NCBI RefSeq assembly: GCF_014200435.1
Contig: NZ_JACHBR010000001.1
Coordinates: 1,054,001-1,118,000, forward strand
DNA: 64,000 bases
Direction: 5' to 3'
From: Sphaerisporangium krabiense
GTDB taxonomy: Bacteria; Actinomycetota; Actinomycetes; Streptosporangiales; Streptosporangiaceae
The notes beneath the pieces were generated by a model, which saw only the letters and a program-made list of their open reading frames with translations, ran no database searches and had not been told where the DNA came from. Below, piece after piece: positions 39,001 to 46,688 of this stretch (positions are counted from its first letter, which is position 1; each line of letters begins with the position of its first letter). The position numbers were made by a program, and so were the translations under genes.

Positions 39001-39514
39001 CGGGCACGTCGGCACGTTCGACGCCGCGCGCGTGGACGGCGTGCCGTACCTGGTCAACGGCAACGCGGGCAAGACCCCGGCGACCACGCAGGGCGGCTTC
39101 ACCGGCTGGACCCTGCTCGGCGTCGACCCGGTGTCGCGCGCGGAGCAGGCCGCGGCCCGCCTGCTGCCCTTCACCGGCGGCCCGCGCTGGCTGGCCGCCG
39201 AGACCCGCCCGCACGTCGACGCCCTGACCCTGGACGCCCCGCCGACGGCGACGGTGGGCACTCCGGTGAAGGTCACCGCGACGCTCACCCAGGACGGCCG
39301 CGCGGTCCCGGCCGCCTACCCGGTCAGCGCCCTGTGGACCGCGAGCCCGAACGTCCACGTCGGCGACCCGAGGCGGGCCCGCGGCCACGACGTCGCCGCG
39401 TTCGACCCCGCCACCGGAACCCTCACACCCCGCCGCCCCGGCGAGATCACCCTCTCGGTCCGCGTCAGCGGCGTGACCCGGCAGGCCCGGATCACCGTCG
39501 TCAAGCCCGCCTGA
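36044..39514 (+). CDS. Secreted NAGPA-type phosphodiester glycosidase fused to a metallophosphoesterase
   Basis: About 1156 residues. I place the start at CTG 36044: GGAGG (36034-36038) is 5 bases upstream and the product opens STIRPDRRRGVALAALLPALV, an ideal signal peptide, while no ATG fits. GTG 36077 would remove its basic N-region. The first domain (about 90-410) is phosphodiester glycosidase (AVNGDFFD, GVEIDGGGSATMV). Beta-sandwich and CBM-like segments follow. A calcineurin-like phosphoesterase (about 800-1030) has FAVMSDAQF, IIAGDLVDE, VPGNHEV, VEHHPP and GGHVGTF. An Ig-like tail ends it. Role inferred: extracellular phosphodiester or teichoic-type polymer turnover. Confidence 0.85.
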   Translation: MSTIRPDRRRGVALAALLPALVLGLTALPAHAAPADPVSDPVALTAPEARRASSYPPVTTPLPGTTEAPGPAARTAAAPGGPIETYRTGRPVAPGVRLDSLDTLDAKGWQRADTLTVDLTKGATVGYLDAGRVAKGGRISQMAEAKGAVAAVNGDFFDINNSTAPIGPAIAGGELLKSASGRTTAVGFDASGAGRVLDILFEGTVRLPGQTGTTPLVRLNSPDLPRDGIGAYTPLWGAYPRTRAVQDAGQVTEVLVSGGKVVSVAARPGEGELPTGTTALVGREAGAALLAGLVPGDPVEIAYRPRTSDGSALATAIGANHLLVKDGVAQPIDDTTVAARMALGLTADGTKMFLVTVDGTRTIHSRGATLREMADRLVALGAHSGVEIDGGGSATMVTRKPGADRLRVDNEPNDGEERVVSNGLAVYRPKGSGKARGVWVEPAVDPAAAPGTGPVAGGRPDRVLLGLTRTLTATAYDEVYGPVRDRTPVRWSATHGAVANGVFRAALPGAATVSASAGRARGEAEVEVLGPAVRLDTTQPTLNVADASSTASFGVVGYDRYGDSAPVEPGDVRLEYDAGLLKVTPDAGGGFTVGAARESGAGLITVKVDGLTTSVAVSVGVTKTVLSTFDDAARWTAGSARGTATVTPVAEGRNGPGLRLSYDFTRSTATRTAYAIPPRPLGVATRAQAFGVSVYGHGQGEWTAFTAVDATGKSYSIYGPYITWDGWREVEIPVPAALPQPVTVSRFYTIELKADRQYQAEVLLDDLYVKAAPAIDPPPAPRVQDPVIVPSVDGEPWRFAVMSDAQFVGRAPDSPLVAAARRTLREIRAARPDFMIIAGDLVDEASEADFQLAKRVLDEEIGDALPYFYVPGNHEVMGAAIDNFRKYFGDTSRTFDHKGTRFVTLDTSRGTIRGGGFDQLERLRAALDGAASDDRVNSVVLVEHHPPRDPTPAKGSQLGDRKEAALVEHWLAAFQHDTGKGAAFIGGHVGTFDAARVDGVPYLVNGNAGKTPATTQGGFTGWTLLGVDPVSRAEQAAARLLPFTGGPRWLAAETRPHVDALTLDAPPTATVGTPVKVTATLTQDGRAVPAAYPVSALWTASPNVHVGDPRRARGHDVAAFDPATGTLTPRRPGEITLSVRVSGVTRQARITVVKPA

Positions 39515-39525
39515 ACCTGTTTCCG

Positions 39526-39553
39526 CGCCGGGGGCGGAGGTCCGCCCCCGGCG
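39526..39553. terminator. Terminator between the NAGPA fusion and the ROK gene
   Basis: A perfect 13-bp stem (39526-39538 with 39541-39553) with a minimal loop fills the convergent gap, ending at the ROK stop codon. Confidence 0.75.
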
Positions 39554-40813
39554 TCAGGCGAGCAGGTCCAGGGACTGGGAGAGAACCAGGCCCGCCGCGC
39601 CGAGCATGGTCATGTCGTCCTCGACGTCGGCGAAGGTCACCCTCGGCTCTCCGCCGGGGTGGCTCGGCGTGCCTTCCAGCAGGTAGCGCTGGACCAGGGT
39701 CCGCAGCTCCTCGCCTCCCTCGACGACGTCCCCGTGCAGGATGAACAGGCCCGGCGCGAGTACCTGCTGCAGGTTGATGAGGCCGACCGCGAGGTTGCGG
39801 GCGTACCGGTCGAGCAGCGCGCGGGCGCCCGGGTGGTCCTCGGCGGCGAGGCGCGCCAGCGGCCCGGCGGTGAGGGAGCGCGCGCCGGGCAGCCCGATCG
39901 CGCTCGCCTGGCTGCGCAGCCACCGGTGCGTCGCGATCGTCTCCCAGCATCCGCGGCGCCCGCAGCGGCACACCGCGCCGTTGAAGTCGACGATGGTGTG
40001 CCCGGCCTCGCCGCCCGCGCCGGCCGCGCCGCGGTGGACGGTGCCGTCGATGACGAACCCGACGCCGATCGCCTCGGCGCAGTACACGGAGGCGAAGGAC
40101 GAGATGCGCCGGCCCGAGCCGAACCAGCGGTCGCCGATGGCCTGGATGCGCGGGTGGAGGTCGATGTGGACGGGCAGGCCGAGACGCTCCGAAAGCTCGG
40201 GGCCGATCCTCAGCCCGGCGAGCCTCGGGGCGAGGTTCACCTCGACGACGCGTCCCTCGTCGGTGTTCACGACGCCGCCGACGGCGACGCCGACGCCGAG
40301 CACGGCCGTGCGGTCGTCGGGGAGCACCTGTTCGACGCAGGAGGCCACCCGGTCGATGATCGCGGGGTGGTCCAGCTTGACGGCGGAGAAGCGCGCGGAC
40401 GCCTGCTGGACGATCGCCCCGGTCGGCCGTACCAGCGCGGTGTGCACGGTGCCCGGCCCGAGGAACACCGACGCGATCGGGCGGCCGTGTGGCGAGAACC
40501 ACAGCGGGCGGGCCGGCTTGCCGCCCTGCACGCTGCTCGGCTGCGGCGGCCCCTCGATCAGGATGCCGTCGTTCAGCATGGGCTGGACGATCGTGCCGAT
40601 CGTCGTCTTGGTCACTTCCGAGATGCGGGCCAGCTCCGCGCGGGACACGGGGCCGACGTCGTAGAGAATCTGCAGGAGCCGGCTGCGGTTGAGCCGTCCG
40701 GTGCCGGTCGGAGAGATGAGCCGCGGCGCCGAGGACGCCCGGGCCGGCGCCCGGTACGCGCCGCCGGACGCCGTCGCGTCGGAGTCCCCCGTGAGATCTT
40801 CTGCGTGCTTCAT
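39554..40813 (-). CDS. ROK-family transcriptional regulator
   Basis: 419 residues from ATG 40813. An N-terminal winged helix (LNRSRLLQILYDVGPVSRAELARISEVTKTT, read in parts) precedes a ROK sugar-kinase-like domain with GVGVAVGGVVN and the zinc motif CRCGRRGCWE. ROK repressors sense sugars. It is divergent from the sugar ABC operon, the likely target. Between ATG 40813 and 41368 the frame stays open and joins an IS21 fragment. The 5' region holds GTCCA-gtaag-TGGAC (about 40887-40901), a possible operator. Confidence 0.87.
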   Translation of the reverse strand: MKHAEDLTGDSDATASGGAYRAPARASSAPRLISPTGTGRLNRSRLLQILYDVGPVSRAELARISEVTKTTIGTIVQPMLNDGILIEGPPQPSSVQGGKPARPLWFSPHGRPIASVFLGPGTVHTALVRPTGAIVQQASARFSAVKLDHPAIIDRVASCVEQVLPDDRTAVLGVGVAVGGVVNTDEGRVVEVNLAPRLAGLRIGPELSERLGLPVHIDLHPRIQAIGDRWFGSGRRISSFASVYCAEAIGVGFVIDGTVHRGAAGAGGEAGHTIVDFNGAVCRCGRRGCWETIATHRWLRSQASAIGLPGARSLTAGPLARLAAEDHPGARALLDRYARNLAVGLINLQQVLAPGLFILHGDVVEGGEELRTLVQRYLLEGTPSHPGGEPRVTFADVEDDMTMLGAAGLVLSQSLDLLA

Positions 40814-41059
40814 CACTCGGGGTGGTGGGGGTTGGTCAACACGGATGCTCTCTGCTCTCGCGCCGTCGGCGGCCGTCAAGTTCGTCCACTTACTGGACGA
40901 TGTTCTACACGACTCGCCCCCCGGCGTAAATAGCCTTCCAGGCCGGGCGGCCCCGTCGCCGGCGCTCGAAGCCGCGGCCGGCGCGCCCGATGGAGGGTCG
41001 CCGGCGACGCCGGGCCCGGCCTGGTCAGGGGGCTTCCCGCCGGGGGAGGACGCCTCCGC

Positions 41060-41457
41060 GAGGTAGGCCGGGCGCAGCTCACGCAGCCGGGCGCGCAGGA
41101 CCGTGGCCGAGCGCGTCCAGCCGATCCGCGCCGCGATGACCGTGGCGGGCGCCGTGGGGTCGCGTGCCAGCTCCGCGCGGATCAGCGGTTCCGCCGCGTC
41201 CGCGATGGATCCGGCCACCGTCCGCGTGTACTTGGGCGGTTCCTGCGCCGCGAGCGCCCGGCGCACGGTGTTGCGGGAGACGCCCATGCGCGTGGCGATC
41301 GCCCGGACGGATATGCCGTCGACTTGGTGTAATCGGCGGATCTCCGCCCAGTCGTCCACACTGATCATGCCCCTCTTGTGTCACAGGTCGTGACAGGGGT
41401 GGGTCAGTTCGCAGATTTTGCCGGTGGGTCATTTTTCACCCCTCGCGACCCTTGACA
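41060..41457 (-). mobile_element. IS21-family remnant: 5' end of istA plus terminal repeat
   Basis: From ATG 41368 the frame encodes about 103 residues typical of the actinobacterial IstA N-terminus: DDWAEIRRLHQVDGISVRAI, GVSRNTVRRALA, PPKY, TVIAARIGWTRSATVLRARL and LRPAYL. Homology then stops, and the catalytic DDE domain and istB are absent. Upstream, gtgaaaaatgaccca (about 41426-41440) and a related copy nearby resemble the repeated IS21 end sequences. A possible outer tip is tgtcaag at 41451-41457. The element is dead. Confidence 0.7.
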
Positions 41458-41490
41458 CTCCCCACGTAAGTCATGAAGGTGTACATACCT
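41452..41490 (+). promoter_or_regulatory. Promoter/operator region of the sugar ABC operon
   Basis: TTGACA (41452-41457) is a consensus -35 hexamer lying at or within the IS21 end. An imperfect palindrome AGGTGTACATACCT (41477-41490) lies downstream where a -10 and operator would be. A repressor site for the ROK protein is a guess. Confidence 0.4.
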
Positions 41491-41592
41491 AGTCCGCTGA
41501 GCCCATGGCATACGCGACCGCCCGGCCCCCACCGGCGCGCGAGCCGTCTGCGGTCGCTCGCGTCTCCCACCTGTCCTGGACTTGGAGTGTCA

Positions 41593-42981
41593 ATGAAGAG
41601 AACGGTCAAGAAGCCCGCCGTCCCCCTGCTGGCGGGGGTCGCCGCCTCACTTCTCCTTACCGCGTGCGGTGGCGGCGGCGGCTCCACGGGTGAATCGAAC
41701 GCTCTCACCCAGGAGAAGTGCGACGCGCTCATCTCCAAGGCGCCGGCCCCCACCGCGGCCGCCGCCGCCCCGTCGTCCCCCGCGGAACCGGCGCCGTCCG
41801 CCTCCTCCGGCGGTGGCTCCGGCGCGCCGGCGGCCGGCGGGAAGAAGGAGATCACCTTCGTCGCGGGGTCCTACACCTCGACCACGGCCGCGTTCTGGAA
41901 GGACCTGATCGGCAAGTTCGAGAAGGCCAACCCCGGCTTCAAGGTGAAGCTCCAGATCGTGGACTGGAACAACATCGACCAGCAGGTCGCCACGCTGGTG
42001 CAGACCAAGCAGTACCCGGACATCCTCAACCAGAACAAGTTCTCCGGCTGGGCGGCCAACGGCATCCTGCAGCCGGCCGCCGACCTGGTGTCCCCCGAGG
42101 TCCAAAGCGACTTCATCCCCGCGTTCAAGAACGCCAGCGTGTACGAGGGCGTCCAGTACGGGCTGCCGTTCATCACGAGCACCCGGGCGCTGTTCTACAA
42201 CAAGGACGCCTTCGCGAAGGCGAACATCACCGCGCCGCCCACCACGTGGCGCGAGCTCGTCGACGCCGCCAAGAAGCTCCAGGCCGCCGGCTACACCGGC
42301 TTCGGCCTGCCCCTCGGCTCCGAGGAGAGCCAGGCCGAGTGGTCGATCTGGCAGTGGGGCAACGGCGGCGACTGGGAGTCGGCGCCCGGGAAGTTCACCA
42401 TCAACAGCTCCAACAACGTCAACACGCTGAACTTCCTGAACTGCATGACGAACGTCTACAAGGTGACCCAGCCCAACGCCGGTCAGACCAACCGCACCGA
42501 CGGCGTCTTCCGCCCGTTCGCCGACGGCAAGGTGGGCATGATGTCGGGGGCCAGCTTCGCGCCCGCGCTGTTCAAGCAGTGGAACTCCACCGTGAACTAC
42601 GGCGTCGCGCCGCTGCCCGTCAACGGCGACGTCCCGCCGTTCACGCTCGGCGTGCAGGACTACCTGATGTCCTTCAAGAACCCCGGCAACACCGAGGCCG
42701 TCAGCAAGTTCCTCAACTTCGTGTACCAGCCCGACAACTACCAGAGTTTCCTCACCAGCCAGGGCTTCCTGCCCGCGACGCAGAGCGCCTCGACCGCGCT
42801 GGCCGACAACGCCGACTTCGGGCCGTTCCTGAAGCTCCTGCCCACCGCGCGGTTCTACCCGGCGACCGACCCCAAGTTCCCCCTGGTCCAGGGCGCCATC
42901 CAGAACCAGATCGGCACCGGCATCGCCCCCGGAGCCGACGCCAAGAAGATCCTCGACGCCATCAACGCCGCCGGCAAGTAA
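41593..42981 (+). CDS. Sugar ABC transporter substrate-binding lipoprotein
   Basis: 462 residues. The lipobox is LLLTAC, so Cys near residue 25 is lipidated. Residues about 27-85 form a Gly/Ser/Ala/Pro-rich spacer, longer than usual. The MalE-like domain starts KKEITFVAGSYTSTTAAFW and includes YPDILNQNKFSGWAANGIL, YGLPFITSTRALFYNKDAF and DGKVGMMSGASF. ATG 41593 has GGAG 5 bases upstream. It is the first gene of an operon with a fused permease, epimerase and two dehydrogenases. The ligand is not predictable beyond a carbohydrate. Confidence 0.92.
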   Translation: MKRTVKKPAVPLLAGVAASLLLTACGGGGGSTGESNALTQEKCDALISKAPAPTAAAAAPSSPAEPAPSASSGGGSGAPAAGGKKEITFVAGSYTSTTAAFWKDLIGKFEKANPGFKVKLQIVDWNNIDQQVATLVQTKQYPDILNQNKFSGWAANGILQPAADLVSPEVQSDFIPAFKNASVYEGVQYGLPFITSTRALFYNKDAFAKANITAPPTTWRELVDAAKKLQAAGYTGFGLPLGSEESQAEWSIWQWGNGGDWESAPGKFTINSSNNVNTLNFLNCMTNVYKVTQPNAGQTNRTDGVFRPFADGKVGMMSGASFAPALFKQWNSTVNYGVAPLPVNGDVPPFTLGVQDYLMSFKNPGNTEAVSKFLNFVYQPDNYQSFLTSQGFLPATQSASTALADNADFGPFLKLLPTARFYPATDPKFPLVQGAIQNQIGTGIAPGADAKKILDAINAAGK

Positions 42982-42991
42982 CCCACCCCAT

Positions 42992-43035
42992 CGCGGTCCC
43001 GCCCGCCCGCGCGTCACCGGGCGGGCGGGACCGCG
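42992..43035 (+). other. Stable intercistronic stem-loop between binding-protein and permease genes
   Basis: A perfect 18-bp stem (42992-43009 with 43018-43035) and 8-base loop lie 10 bp after the binding-protein stop. Such structures often protect the upstream message and lower downstream expression, giving excess binding protein. Confidence 0.75.
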
Positions 43036-43059
43036 AGTCACCCAGTCAGGAAAGTGGAA

Positions 43060-44964
43060 ATGCCCATGGCGGACGTGCTACCCCGGGCCACGCCCTCCCC
43101 GCAGGCGGAACCGGAGCTCACGCGGGGCGCCTCGATCCGCGCGACGCTGAGGTCCCTGCCGTGGACCGGGCCGGCGACCCTGCTCATCGCCGCCGTCATC
43201 GTGATCCCGATCGTCATCATGGTCCGGTCGTCGTTCATGGTGACCGACTCCTCCGGCGTCACGCACGGCTTCGCGGGCCTCGCCAACTACCGGGAGCTGT
43301 TCGCCGAACCGGCGTTCGCGGAGGTCGCCCTCCACACGCTGACCTGGGTGGTCGTCGTCGTCGGCGCCTCGCTGGCGATATCGCTCGGCCTGGCCCAGTT
43401 CCTGAACAAGAACTTCGCCGGACGCCGGTTCGTCCGCTGGTCGCTGATCGTCCCGTGGGCGGCTGCGCTCGTGATGACCTCGACGGTCTGGCGCGTCATC
43501 CTCGAATACGGCAACGGGATCCTGAACCGGCTGCTCATGGACCTCGGCCTGATCGCGCAGCCCATCGGCTGGTACCAGGACCCCGCGTACGCGTTCACGT
43601 CCGTCATCGTCGTCGGCATCATCGTGACGGTGCCCTTCACGACGTACGTCATCCTGGCGGGCCTGCAGACCATCCCCGGGGAGGTCTACGAGGCGGCCAA
43701 GACCGACGGCGCGGGCGCGTGGCGCACGTACTGGGGCATCACGTTCCCGCTGCTGCGCCCGTCCCTGGTGATCGCCACGATCCTCGTCGTCGTCTACGTC
43801 TTCAACTCGTTCCCGGTCATCTGGGTCATCACCGGCGGCAACAGCGGCAACGGCACGGACACCACGATCACGTGGGCGTACAAGATCGCCTTCCGCCAGC
43901 AGCTCGACACCGGCGAGGCGGCGGCGTTGTCGGTGCTGAACGTCGTCTTCCTCTGCGTCGTCATCTTCTTCTACTTCTCCGCCATCGCCGCCAAGGACGG
44001 CCGGCGCCGCCCGCTCACCGCGGCCGTGGCACGCCTGCTCGCCCCGGTGGCCGAACGCTGGACGGCGTTCACCGCGCGCCGCGGGGACCCGCGGGCCCGC
44101 CGGCGCAGGGAGGGCCCGGCGCGCGGCGCCGGGGTGTGGCGCGCCGTCCGCCCGGTCGGCATGCCGGTCATCGGGCTGCTGATCTCCCTGTTCTTCCTCG
44201 CCCCCTACGTCGTGATGTTCCTGTCGACGTTCAAGACCTCCACGGAGCTGTTCGCCTCGCCCGCCACCTACCTTCCGGAAACCTGGATGTGGAGCAACTG
44301 GGCGGACATCTGGACGGAGCTGGACCTGGCCGCGTTCATCAAGAACAGCCTGATCATCTCGGTCGCGTCGACCGCGCTCGTGCTGCTGGTCTCGGTGCCG
44401 GCCGCCTACTACAGCGCGCGCAACCGGTTCGCCGGGCGGGCGCTGTTCATGAGGCTGGTCCTGGTCACGCAGGTGATCGCGCCGGTGTCGGTGGTCGTCG
44501 GCCTCTACCAGGAGTTCGTCTGGGTGGGGGCGGTGAACCAGTACTGGTCCATCATCCTCACCAACGCCGCCTTCAACCTGGCGTTCTCCATCTGGGTGCT
44601 GAACGGCCAGTTCGAGTCCGTGCCGATCGACGTCGAGGAGGCCGCGAAGCTGGACGGCCTCGGGCAGCTGCGCACGATGGTCCGCATCGCCCTGCCCCTG
44701 GTCCGCCCCGGCCTGGTGACCGCGCTGATCTTCTCGTTCATCCAGGTGTGGAACGAGTTCCCGGTCGCGCTGACCCTGTTCAACAACCCCACCGAGGGTC
44801 TGCAGACGCTGCCGGTCGGCATCCAGCAGTTCGTCGGCCTGGCGCAGACGAACTACCAGTACCTGTTCGCGGCCTCGCTCATCGCGATCGTCCCGGTGGT
44901 CCTGCTGTTCGTCGTCATCGAGAAGCACCTGGTCGCCGGTCTGACGGCGGGGGCGGTCAAGTGA
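43060..44964 (+). CDS. Fused MalF-MalG-type sugar ABC permease (both subunits in one chain)
   Basis: 634 residues, about twice a normal permease. The first half (about 30-310) is MalF-like with the EAA loop EVYEAAKTDGAGAWRTYWGI. The second half (about 355-634) is MalG-like with EAA loop DVEEAAKLDGLGQLRTMVRI. A basic, Arg-rich cytoplasmic linker of about 50 residues joins them. About 12 transmembrane helices are expected. No in-frame stop or second start is obvious at the joint. AGGAAAG precedes ATG 43060. No ATPase gene is present, so a shared MsiK-like ATPase is inferred. It overlaps the epimerase gene by 4 bases. Confidence 0.9.
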   Translation: MPMADVLPRATPSPQAEPELTRGASIRATLRSLPWTGPATLLIAAVIVIPIVIMVRSSFMVTDSSGVTHGFAGLANYRELFAEPAFAEVALHTLTWVVVVVGASLAISLGLAQFLNKNFAGRRFVRWSLIVPWAAALVMTSTVWRVILEYGNGILNRLLMDLGLIAQPIGWYQDPAYAFTSVIVVGIIVTVPFTTYVILAGLQTIPGEVYEAAKTDGAGAWRTYWGITFPLLRPSLVIATILVVVYVFNSFPVIWVITGGNSGNGTDTTITWAYKIAFRQQLDTGEAAALSVLNVVFLCVVIFFYFSAIAAKDGRRRPLTAAVARLLAPVAERWTAFTARRGDPRARRRREGPARGAGVWRAVRPVGMPVIGLLISLFFLAPYVVMFLSTFKTSTELFASPATYLPETWMWSNWADIWTELDLAAFIKNSLIISVASTALVLLVSVPAAYYSARNRFAGRALFMRLVLVTQVIAPVSVVVGLYQEFVWVGAVNQYWSIILTNAAFNLAFSIWVLNGQFESVPIDVEEAAKLDGLGQLRTMVRIALPLVRPGLVTALIFSFIQVWNEFPVALTLFNNPTEGLQTLPVGIQQFVGLAQTNYQYLFAASLIAIVPVVLLFVVIEKHLVAGLTAGAVK

Positions 44965-45785
44965 GCGCGGCGGGCCGCTTCGAGGACCTCGGAGCGGGAA
45001 TCGTCGGCCTGCGCACGCCGCGGTCCTCGATCGCGATCGACCCGGGCGACGGCGGACGGCTGGTCTCCCTCCGCGTCCACGGTCACGAGATCCTCGGGTC
45101 GACCGCGCCGGTGCCCGGCCGTCCCGCGGACATCTTCCACGGCTCCTTCGTCATGGCGCCGTTCGTGGGACGCACCGCGCACGGGCGGTTCTCCTTCGAC
45201 GGCGTGGACCACGCGGTCCCGGTGAACTTCGGCGCGCACGCCATCCACGGCTTCGTCTTCGACCGTCCGTGGCGGGTCGAGGACGACCTGCTCGTCATCG
45301 ACCTCGACGAGCGGTGGCCGTTCGGCGGACGGGTGAGCCAGCGCTTCGACCTCGGCCCGGACCACCTCACCGTCACGGTGACGGTCGCCAACGACAGGCG
45401 CGCCATGCCCGCGCTCGCCGGCTTCCACCCGTGGTTCCGGCGGCGGCTGGCCGACGGCACCGAGGCGGACCTGGACTTCCGCCCCGGCACCCGGTACGTG
45501 TGCGACGACTCCGGCATCCCGGTGGGCACCGCTCCCGGCGGAGGCGACCGGCCGTGGGACGACTCGTTCACCGGCGTCGCGCGCCCGCCCGCGATTCGCT
45601 GGGGCGACCGGCTGGAGCTGCGCGTCGAGACGACCGGGACCCATTGGATCGTCTGCGAGACGATGCCCGACGCGTTCTGCGTCGAACCTCTCTCCGGCCC
45701 GGTGAACGGACTGGCCACCGGGCGGTACACACGTGTCGAGCCGGGAGATCCGCTGCGTCTGTCGATGACGCTGCGCTGGAAATGA
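44961..45785 (+). CDS. Aldose 1-epimerase (mutarotase) family protein
   Basis: 274 residues. The GTG start overlaps the permease TGA (GTGA), which implies translational coupling. The galactose-mutarotase-like beta-sandwich has histidines in FGAHAIHGFVFDRPW and ALAGFHPWFRR and a glutamate in DAFCVEPLSG, matching the catalytic His/His/Glu pattern. It interconverts alpha and beta anomers of the imported sugar before oxidation or phosphorylation. Confidence 0.88.
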   Translation: MSAAGRFEDLGAGIVGLRTPRSSIAIDPGDGGRLVSLRVHGHEILGSTAPVPGRPADIFHGSFVMAPFVGRTAHGRFSFDGVDHAVPVNFGAHAIHGFVFDRPWRVEDDLLVIDLDERWPFGGRVSQRFDLGPDHLTVTVTVANDRRAMPALAGFHPWFRRRLADGTEADLDFRPGTRYVCDDSGIPVGTAPGGGDRPWDDSFTGVARPPAIRWGDRLELRVETTGTHWIVCETMPDAFCVEPLSGPVNGLATGRYTRVEPGDPLRLSMTLRWK

Positions 45786-45804
45786 CGAGCGATTGGAAGG
45801 GCCC

Positions 45805-46572
45805 ATGAACGCTCTGGAGAAGTTCTCACTGGAGGGGAAGACCGCGCTGGTCACCGGGGGCAACCGCGGTCTCGGCCGCGGGATCGCCCAGGCCCTCGGC
45901 GAAGCGGGCGCGGCGGTCGCGGTGACCGCCAGGACGGAGGAGGCCGCCAAGGCCGCCGCCGCCGAGCTGGGCGAGCTCGGCATCCGCGCGTACGGCCTGC
46001 GCCTGGAGGTCTCGGACATGGACGACGTCGAACGGGCCGTGGCGACGATCTCCGCCGAGTTCGGCGAGATCGACGTCCTGGTGAACAACGCGGGCGTCAG
46101 CATCGGCGCCGCCGCCTTCGACGCCCCCGACAGCACCTGGCGCGAGGTGATGTCGACGAACGTGGACGGCGTCTGGTACTGCAGCCGCGCGGTCGGCCGC
46201 CGGATGCGCGAGCGTTCCGGCGGGACGATCGTGAACATCGGCTCGATCTCCGCCGAGATCGTCAACCAGCCGCGCTGGCAGGTCTCCTACCTGACGTCCA
46301 AGGCCGCCGTCCACCAGATGACCCGGGCCCTCGCCGCCGAGTGGGCTCCCTACGGCATCCGGGTCAACGCCGTCGCCCCCGGCTACTTCCTGACCGAGGC
46401 GTCGCCGGTGGACCAGCCCGAGTACAAGCCGTACTGCGTGGACCCCGCGGCGATGAAGCGGTACGGCGAGCCGGACGAGCTCGGCCCGACGATCATCTAC
46501 CTCGCGAGCGACGCGTCGAGCTTCATGACCGGTTCTATCGTCAAGATCGACGGCGGCTATACGCTCTTCTGA
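45805..46572 (+). CDS. SDR-family sugar/alcohol dehydrogenase
   Basis: 255 residues, classical short-chain dehydrogenase. NAD(P)-binding TGGNRGLGRGIA, structural NNAG, catalytic Ser in NIGSIS and YxxxK in SYLTSKAAV are all present. It resembles gluconate 5-dehydrogenase and other sugar dehydrogenases. GGAAGGG precedes ATG 45805, 19 bp after the epimerase stop. The context suggests oxidation or epimerisation of an imported sugar without initial phosphorylation; that is inference. Confidence 0.9.
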   Translation: MNALEKFSLEGKTALVTGGNRGLGRGIAQALGEAGAAVAVTARTEEAAKAAAAELGELGIRAYGLRLEVSDMDDVERAVATISAEFGEIDVLVNNAGVSIGAAAFDAPDSTWREVMSTNVDGVWYCSRAVGRRMRERSGGTIVNIGSISAEIVNQPRWQVSYLTSKAAVHQMTRALAAEWAPYGIRVNAVAPGYFLTEASPVDQPEYKPYCVDPAAMKRYGEPDELGPTIIYLASDASSFMTGSIVKIDGGYTLF

Positions 46573-46583
46573 GCAGACACTCC

Positions 46584-46623
46584 CCTCTCGTCCGTGTGCA
46601 CGTCGTTCGACACGGACGAGAGG
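46584..46623 (+). other. Intercistronic hairpin between the two SDR genes
   Basis: A perfect 14-bp stem (46584-46597 with 46610-46623) and 12-base loop. It may attenuate or terminate transcription part-way through the operon. Confidence 0.6.
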
Positions 46624-46688
46624 ATCGTCGGCTTCGCGCTCGCCGGCAGCCGGGCTTCCGGCCGGATTCGAGAACCAGGAAGGGAGAC

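Noticed and set aside
36173-39388. Long minus-strand open frame of 1071 codons
   Set aside because: It is the antisense of the NAGPA fusion gene. It is open only because of high third-position GC, and its product is Arg/Gly/Val-rich with no domain.
41718-44900. Very long plus-strand frame spanning the binding-protein and permease genes
   Set aside because: Only its end (from 44961) is a real gene, the epimerase. The rest is a shifted-frame shadow with Arg-rich content.
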